A stretch of DNA of 11,685 bases from GCA-002282575 sp964493995 (lineage in GTDB: Bacteria; Pseudomonadota; Gammaproteobacteria; Thiomicrospirales; Thiomicrospiraceae). Shown one piece after another: positions 6,924 through 11,685 of the stretch. Location: the NCBI GenBank assembly GCA_964493995.1, contig CAZBQD010000054.1, positions 1 through 11,685 on the forward strand, given 5' to 3'. Positions within the stretch are counted from its first letter, which is position 1. The number at the start of each line of letters is the position of its first letter. Position numbers and translations under genes: made by a program. The notes beneath the pieces are model-generated. The model had not been told where the DNA came from. It saw only the letters and a program-made list of their open reading frames with translations, and made no database searches.

Positions 6924-8042
6924 TTAAACTGACTCGCTGATGAGGGTTAGGGTCATGGTTTGGTTATGTAAACGACAACTTAACGCACCGGTCGGGGAAA
7001 GTTCGCCGTAAGAGTAGAAGCCCACTTGTTGCGTATTGGCTGGTAAACCATCAAGCGTGGCTTCCACTTCTTCATCAATCCGTTCTTTCAAAATGATTTT
7101 GCGACCGACGCAGGAAATAGCAATCGACAAATAGTCGCCTGAGGCAACCGGTTCCTGAAGGGTTTGCTCGGCTGCCTGAGCCGCCCCCTTAATTAAGCGA
7201 TCGAAGTTGGCTCGCATCAACTGGGTGGTCATGCCTTCGGGCACATCGCCGGCGAAAATCAGTGATTGTTCATCTTCGTTGATGCCCAGCAGGGTGCGCA
7301 CAATCGGCTCTTCACCTGCGGGCATTTTCAGCGCTAAGGGGAACATTAAGCCAGAGGCAGGCAAGTCAACCACCAACTCGCCAAGGTATTCTTTATAGAG
7401 TGCTAATGCCGGTTGCTCGTCTAATTCGTAAACCACATTGTTGACTGACTTGGTGACCAGACGTTCAGGTCCAAACAAGTCCCAGCCGCCTTTGGATCCG
7501 AAAGACACCTTCACCGCGTCCCCATAAAAACCCACCGCTGTCACCATGCGTTGCTGTGGCATGCCGTTTACCAGTGTCCAAGTATCACCAAAATTGGTGC
7601 CATCGGCAGCTAAGCCGCCGGTTACCGTCACTTTGCTGTCGATTCCGGCCAGTATCCCTTGCACCAATTCAGAGCCATTAATGGTCAAACCATCGCTGAG
7701 CACCAGTAGGGCGCTGAGGTCGGCTCGATTGAGTTGTTGTGCTAATTGGCTGCCAGCTTCCTTGCTCACCGGCGTGGCGGCAAAAGCCAGTTCCGTTTTT
7801 TCAAACTGAACAATGGCAACACTGATGGTGTCGTCGTAAACCATGTCGCCTAAAATTTCACCGGCGGTAGAACATCCCGCGATGATGCTGTTAGGGTAGG
7901 TGTGCTTCAGCTCCTGCCAAACCGCGGCATCACTTTCGTAAGGGCGAGCCGCAAAAACCAGTACCAAGGTGCGTGCCGAATCTAACGGCGGTAAAGGCTG
8001 ACTCCATTGGTTGTTTTTACGGGCAAGCATTACGGTTTTCAT
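6924..8042 (-). CDS. FIST-domain sensory protein, NosP-like
   Basis: The protein has 372 residues and is soluble, with no signal peptide. The FIST N domain covers roughly 25-215, with GCSTAGEI (56-63) and GGLAADG (142-148). The FIST C domain covers about 215-360, with YSYGELSP (343-350) and CRLHNQTMTL (356-365). FIST proteins bind small ligands; the NosP subgroup binds heme and nitric oxide and regulates an adjacent hybrid kinase. Only two histidines occur (H47 and H359), and H359 lies in the conserved C-terminal motif. If heme is bound through His these are the candidates, but nothing here proves heme binding; an amino-acid-type ligand is the alternative. AAGGAAA at 8050-8056 supports the ATG. 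The gene is first in a two-gene operon, 56 bp after trpS, and abuts the kinase start with no spacer. Confidence 0.9.
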   Translation of the reverse strand: MKTVMLARKNNQWSQPLPPLDSARTLVLVFAARPYESDAAVWQELKHTYPNSIIAGCSTAGEILGDMVYDDTISVAIVQFEKTELAFAATPVSKEAGSQLAQQLNRADLSALLVLSDGLTINGSELVQGILAGIDSKVTVTGGLAADGTNFGDTWTLVNGMPQQRMVTAVGFYGDAVKVSFGSKGGWDLFGPERLVTKSVNNVVYELDEQPALALYKEYLGELVVDLPASGLMFPLALKMPAGEEPIVRTLLGINEDEQSLIFAGDVPEGMTTQLMRANFDRLIKGAAQAAEQTLQEPVASGDYLSIAISCVGRKIILKERIDEEVEATLDGLPANTQQVGFYSYGELSPTGALSCRLHNQTMTLTLISESV

Positions 8043-8059
8043 GCGGTATTTCCTTAATC

Positions 8060-8077
8060 AAAAAACTGAGCGATCAG
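8060..8077 (-). terminator. Possible weak intrinsic terminator between trpS and the FIST gene
   Basis: On the minus strand, CTGA-TCGC-TCAG (8077-8066) is followed directly by six Ts (8065-8060). The stem is only 4 bp. An overlapping alternative hairpin, TCAGCA/TGCTGA (8074-8097), sits just after the trpS stop. The two are mutually exclusive because they share bases. It may attenuate read-through from trpS; evidence is thin. Confidence 0.3.
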
Positions 8078-8098
8078 CATATCACGAGCTGTGCTGAA

Positions 8099-9094
8099 TT
8101 ACACCAATCCCATGGCGACTTTGACGCGTGTGAGGGTATGGTTGGCGCTGGCTCGGGCTTGAGCGGCACCCTGTTTCATCACCTGCATTAACTCGGTTTC
8201 GTCATCGCGCAAGCGATGGAACTCGGTTTGAATGGGTTCGAGTAGGGCGACAATCGCATCAGCGGTATCGGTTTTTAACTGACCGTAGCCTTTGCCTTCA
8301 TATTCGCTTTCTAATGCGCTAATCGATTTGCCGCTCGCACCCGATAAGAGGGTGAGTAGGTTGCTTACACCGGGTTTGTTGTCGCGGTCGTAGCGAATGT
8401 GATTGTCGGTATCGGTGACGGCACGCTTCACTTTTTTCACAATCGTTTTAGGGTCATCCAACAACGCAATGTAATTGCCGGCGTTTTCATCCGATTTAGA
8501 CATTTTCTTTTCAGGTTCTAGTAGGCTCATAATACGTCCCCCTGCTTCGGTGCTGGGGATGTAGGGCTCTGGCACGGTAAAGAGTTGCCCGTAAGCATTG
8601 TTCATGCGGTTGGCTAAATCGCGCGCTAATTCCAAGTGTTGCTTTTGGTCGGCTCCCACTGGAACGGCTTTGGTTTGATAGAGCAGAATGTCAGCCGCCA
8701 TTAACACGGGATAAGAGAACAATCCCAAATTAATGTTGTCGGTGTGTTTAGCCACTTTGTCTTTGAATTGCGTCATGCGTTCTAGCTCACCCATGTAGGT
8801 GTGGCAAGACAACAACCACATTAATTCACTGTGCTCGGGTACGTCGGATTGGGCGAAGATAATGCTCTTTTCTGGGTCGATGCCGCAAGCCATGTAAGCC
8901 GCCACGAAATCTAGGCTGCGTTTTTTCAGTTCCGCTGGCGCTTGACGCACGGTGATGGCATGCAGGTTAACCAAAGAAAACAGGCAGTCGAAATCCTCTT
9001 GCATGCGTAACCAGTTTTTAACCGCTCCGAAGTAGTGACCAATGTTCAGTTGTCCGGAGGGTTGAATACCAGAGAAGAGGATATCGCGTGCCAT
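8099..9094 (-). CDS. trpS: Tryptophan-tRNA ligase TrpS
   Basis: This cytoplasmic class I aminoacyl-tRNA synthetase charges tRNA-Trp. Its 331 residues are the normal bacterial length. The opening reads MARDILFSGIQPSGQLNIGHY; the HIGH-type signature is NIGHY (17-21), and KMSKS is at 197-201. Also typical are ADILLYQ (134-140), VGADQKQHLEL (146-156) and the ending VKVAMGLV. AGGA lies about 8 nt before the ATG (around 9102-9105). The gene follows the AsmA-like gene by 91 bp on the same strand; no clear promoter or leader-peptide attenuator was seen in that gap. Confidence 0.97.
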   Translation of the reverse strand: MARDILFSGIQPSGQLNIGHYFGAVKNWLRMQEDFDCLFSLVNLHAITVRQAPAELKKRSLDFVAAYMACGIDPEKSIIFAQSDVPEHSELMWLLSCHTYMGELERMTQFKDKVAKHTDNINLGLFSYPVLMAADILLYQTKAVPVGADQKQHLELARDLANRMNNAYGQLFTVPEPYIPSTEAGGRIMSLLEPEKKMSKSDENAGNYIALLDDPKTIVKKVKRAVTDTDNHIRYDRDNKPGVSNLLTLLSGASGKSISALESEYEGKGYGQLKTDTADAIVALLEPIQTEFHRLRDDETELMQVMKQGAAQARASANHTLTRVKVAMGLV

Positions 9095-9185
9095 GAATCT
9101 GTCCTAGTGTTGATGTGAAATAAGCGCCTATTTTAACGCATCCAGACGCTACTGTGCCTAACTTGATTGGCGTCGGTGCTGTCCT

Positions 9186-10721
9186 TTAGAAGAGTTTGGG
9201 TAACTTAAATTGCTGCTGTAATTTTTCTTTCTCTTTGCTAAGGGCGTCTTGCGCTGCTTTTTCGGCATTTTGTTGTAGATTCTGTTTCAGGTTTTGTTGT
9301 AACAAACCGGAAAAGTCGGCACTAACACCTGGGCTGGTTAAGTCGCCTTTTAGGTGTACGGGTAAGGTCATGCCTTGAATATCGACGTTGAGTAGCATAT
9401 CTAATTGCTGTTGCGCTAAATCAATGCGCGCGCCTTGGCTGGTCAAGTGCGTGAGCCGGCTTTGCATGTCCAAATCGGCGGTAATGACTTTTTGTTGGAT
9501 GCTACCTTGGCTGGTGACGGTTTTGTAAACCTCGCGCGTGATGTCAAAACGCGCTGCTTGATTCAACAGAGCACTGACATCGTTGGGTAAAATTTGACCA
9601 TCGGTTAACAAAGCTGAAAACTGACCCTGTTGCTGGTCGAGCTGATAAGTCAATTCGCCCGCCATGCGTGACTTAAATACCGGCTTCATACCGAGCAAAC
9701 GAGAGACCTCAACGGCTGACAAGTCTTGTAACTGAGCCGATAGCTGCTGTTGCGCTAATTTGGCATCCACTCGACCACCCAGGGTATCGCTGTGTGCTGT
9801 GGCAGTTATCGCTTTTGATTTAATATTGAACTGGGCATCGCCGTTTATGCTGATGGCTCCATGTAACGGCATTTTGGTCAAAAAGGCGAGACGACTGAGC
9901 TCTGGAATCTGGCTAAGGTATTGAGTGCGGATATCCTCTTCGCCCAGTTGGTAACGACAGTCGGTCAGTTGCAGATTGGCCAAATCACTGTTCAGCTTCA
10001 ATTGCGTAAGACTGTTGCCGGCCAACAGGTTGGTGTCGCTGTTCAGGCTGAGGTTAAGGTCATGTGGTAGTTGTATCTCTGACAGCTGATTAACTACTTG
10101 ATGGTACACCTTGCCATCGCTCATGGTGAGTTTAATCTGCCCATCCAACTTTAGCGGGTCTTGACGTGGCAGGTCAGCGGAAGCCGCTACGGACAGGGTG
10201 CCGGCAGCGAGCTTGGGTTGTTGTAGCAGTGTCCATAAATCGGTTAAGGCCAGGTCACCAGAAAGTTGCGTTTGAATCGGGGCGCTGGCGCTGGTTTGTT
10301 GAGCATGAAGATTGAGCAGACTGTGCGGTAATTGCACCTTACCATCAACTTCTAATCCATCGGGAGCAAGGCTAAAGCGGCCTTCACTACTGATCGCACC
10401 GGCAAGCGGCATCGGTAACAGGGCTTGAAGTTCGGCTAGATCGGTAGCATGTAGCTTCCAGGTTCCCAAAGCGCTTTGTTGCCACAGGTTGGTAAGTGCG
10501 TTCACCTCTAAGCGTGCGTTTTGTTTCAGCGATAGGGTTAACTGGGTTTGTTCGGGGTGTAAGCTAAAGGCTTCCAGCTTAGCTTCCGGCACGTAGCCTT
10601 GAATGTAACTTTCTAGCCAGGGTTTCAAAATGCCGTTACCCGTGCTGGTAAAGAGCAACAACCATAGCGAGCCCAAGCCGAGAATGATGACGCTGAGTAA
10701 ACTTAGCAATATGCGTTTCAT
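9186..10721 (-). CDS. AsmA-like protein with a single N-terminal membrane anchor
   Basis: The protein has 511 residues. Residues 4-26 are a strong hydrophobic segment after MKR with no evident cleavage site, so it is probably anchored in the inner membrane with the body in the periplasm. The body is rich in alternating hydrophobic/polar beta-strand-like repeats. It ends with LPVHLKGDLTSPGVSADFSG followed by a Gln/Lys/Glu-rich helical tail (about 470-505), a pattern I associate with the AsmA/TamB/YhdP superfamily. Those proteins act in outer-membrane assembly and inter-membrane phospholipid transport. At this length it is nearer AsmA than TamB. Good GGGAG before the ATG supports the start. No close named homologue is recognised, and no specific role can be assigned from context (serB upstream, trpS downstream). 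Confidence 0.7.
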   Translation of the reverse strand: MKRILLSLLSVIILGLGSLWLLLFTSTGNGILKPWLESYIQGYVPEAKLEAFSLHPEQTQLTLSLKQNARLEVNALTNLWQQSALGTWKLHATDLAELQALLPMPLAGAISSEGRFSLAPDGLEVDGKVQLPHSLLNLHAQQTSASAPIQTQLSGDLALTDLWTLLQQPKLAAGTLSVAASADLPRQDPLKLDGQIKLTMSDGKVYHQVVNQLSEIQLPHDLNLSLNSDTNLLAGNSLTQLKLNSDLANLQLTDCRYQLGEEDIRTQYLSQIPELSRLAFLTKMPLHGAISINGDAQFNIKSKAITATAHSDTLGGRVDAKLAQQQLSAQLQDLSAVEVSRLLGMKPVFKSRMAGELTYQLDQQQGQFSALLTDGQILPNDVSALLNQAARFDITREVYKTVTSQGSIQQKVITADLDMQSRLTHLTSQGARIDLAQQQLDMLLNVDIQGMTLPVHLKGDLTSPGVSADFSGLLQQNLKQNLQQNAEKAAQDALSKEKEKLQQQFKLPKLF

Positions 10722-10772
10722 GGTGTTGCTCCCTGTACGATTTCATGACTCAGCCGCAATAGGGCTCGTTTA

Positions 10773-10841
10773 CCGTTCGTGGTGAGCCTGTCGAACCACA
10801 GATCATGACCTGCATCCCTTCGACAAGCTCAGGACGAACGG
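10773..10841. repeat. Inverted pair of a dispersed proteobacterial repeat, long hairpin
   Basis: CCGTTCGTGGTGAGCCTGTC... (10773-10798) is matched in inverted orientation by ...GACAAGCTCAGGACGAACGG (10816-10841), about 26 bp per arm with roughly five mismatches and a 17-base loop. The half-unit TGAGC(T/C)TGTCGAA is a well-known intergenic repeat in proteobacteria. It fills the gap between serB and the AsmA-like gene. As RNA it would fold into a strong stem-loop, which could protect the serB transcript end or terminate without a T-tract. Confidence 0.75.
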
Positions 10842-10905
10842 AAATCATCTTTAAGTGAAGGCCATTGAGCCAAACAACTATTTGTCCTAGGCCTGTTTAG
10901 GGATA

Positions 10906-11685
10906 TTACACCAAAAAGTCGAGAATGGCATCCAATCCGCGATGATTGAGCGCGGTATCAGCCGCAGCTTGTACTGTCGGTTTAGCGTGGTAAGCCACTG
11001 AAAGTCCCGCATCTTGCATCATGCGCAGGTCGTTAGCACCATCGCCCACGGCAATGGCTTGATTCGCCCCAATACCCAGCTGGTCGCAGAGTTCGAGCAA
11101 GAACTCCCGCTTGGCTTCGGCGCCAACAATAGCACCCACGACTTTGCCGTTGGTGTGTGCATTGTCATCGAAACCCAACACATTGGCACGCGTAAAGTCT
11201 AACGCTAGTCTGGCTTTTAAGCGGTCGGTAAAGAAGGTAAAACCGCCGGACACCAAAGCGAACTTAATGTCTTTCGCCTTGGTCACGTCAATCAGCTGCT
11301 CAGCCCCTTCATTGAGTTTTAAGCGTTGTTGGTAGACTGTTTCTAACGCCGACAAAGGTGTGCCTTTTAATAGAGCAACACGTTTGGTTAGGGATTGTTC
11401 AAAATTCAACTCGCCACGCATGGCCGATTCGGTAATGTGGCTGATTTGTGCTTTGATACCCAGGTGTTCACCGATTTCATCAATGCACTCAATATTAATC
11501 AGTGTTGAGTCCATATCGGAAATAATCAATTTCACTTGGCTGGCGTCGAAGTCATCTGGCAAACAGTTAATATCCCAATCGCTCAATGCTCGGATGGCGG
11601 AAAGGGTTTCTGCCGAAGGCGTTTCGTTTAGCTCGATACGGTGATGTTGTGCTACTGCCGTAGCATGGCTACCAAAATGAGTTTG
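10906..11685 (-). CDS. serB: Phosphoserine phosphatase SerB, 5' end outside the window
   Basis: SerB catalyses the last step of serine biosynthesis, phosphoserine to serine, in the cytoplasm. It is a HAD-family enzyme: motif I is ISDMDSTLINIECIDEIGE with the nucleophile and acid/base aspartates in DMDST. Motif II is LVSGGFTFFTDRL, a Lys is present in GAEAKREFL, and motif IV is GDGANDLRMM, followed by AYHAKP. A TTG at 11586 could be taken as a start, but the same frame stays open for another 33 codons to the window edge (ending IRALSDWDINCLP). Gammaproteobacterial SerB usually carries an N-terminal extension before the catalytic core. I therefore treat the TTG as an internal leucine codon and the true start as lying off the window. 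The 3' end is followed by the inverted repeat. Confidence 0.95.
   Translation of the reverse strand, partial: QTHFGSHATAVAQHHRIELNETPSAETLSAIRALSDWDINCLPDDFDASQVKLIISDMDSTLINIECIDEIGEHLGIKAQISHITESAMRGELNFEQSLTKRVALLKGTPLSALETVYQQRLKLNEGAEQLIDVTKAKDIKFALVSGGFTFFTDRLKARLALDFTRANVLGFDDNAHTNGKVVGAIVGAEAKREFLLELCDQLGIGANQAIAVGDGANDLRMMQDAGLSVAYHAKPTVQAAADTALNHRGLDAILDFLV

Noticed and set aside
1..11685. CRISPR array, tRNA, rRNA or transposase gene
   Set aside because: No spaced direct repeats, cloverleaf, rRNA signature or DDE/serine/tyrosine recombinase motif was seen while reading both strands.

Overview
The window looks like a mid-GC gammaproteobacterial chromosome segment. The evidence is the protein style and gene content: ArgJ, a MutT-ThiE fusion, a FIST protein paired with a hybrid histidine kinase, TrpS, an AsmA-like protein and SerB. 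I cannot name the genus. Two short dispersed palindromic repeats common in environmental proteobacteria are also present.

Positions 1-2709 (minus strand) are accessory DNA: one very long open frame for an MmeI-like type IIG restriction-modification enzyme whose 3' end lies outside the window. It carries two foreign-looking segments. One is a short REP-like palindrome (about 1975-2010) translated in frame. The other is a roughly 0.33-kb segment (about 859-1191) between the catalytic NPPF motif and the rest of the methyltransferase domain. That segment holds its own near-consensus sigma70 promoter, a good ribosome binding site and a complete 85-codon gene for a DUF1640/CCDC90-like coiled-coil membrane protein in another frame. 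The host frame nevertheless stays open through it. This nested arrangement is the most unusual thing in the window.

Positions 2934-5083 (plus strand) form a tight two-gene unit: argJ (arginine biosynthesis) overlaps by 4 bp a Nudix/ThiE-like fusion gene (nucleotide-pool cleaning plus a degenerate thiamine-phosphate-synthase-like domain). It converges on the next unit.

Positions 5112-8042 (minus strand) hold a FIST-domain sensor gene directly abutting (TAA|GTG) a soluble PAS-type hybrid histidine kinase gene. This matches the layout of the known NosP-NahK nitric-oxide signalling pairs. The kinase ends in a receiver domain with no output domain, so the signal must leave through a partner outside the window.

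Positions 8099-11685 (minus strand) carry core genes: trpS, an AsmA-like inner-membrane-anchored protein, and serB, whose 5' end runs off the window. A large inverted dispersed repeat sits between the AsmA-like gene and serB. No tRNA, rRNA, CRISPR array or recognisable transposase gene was seen.
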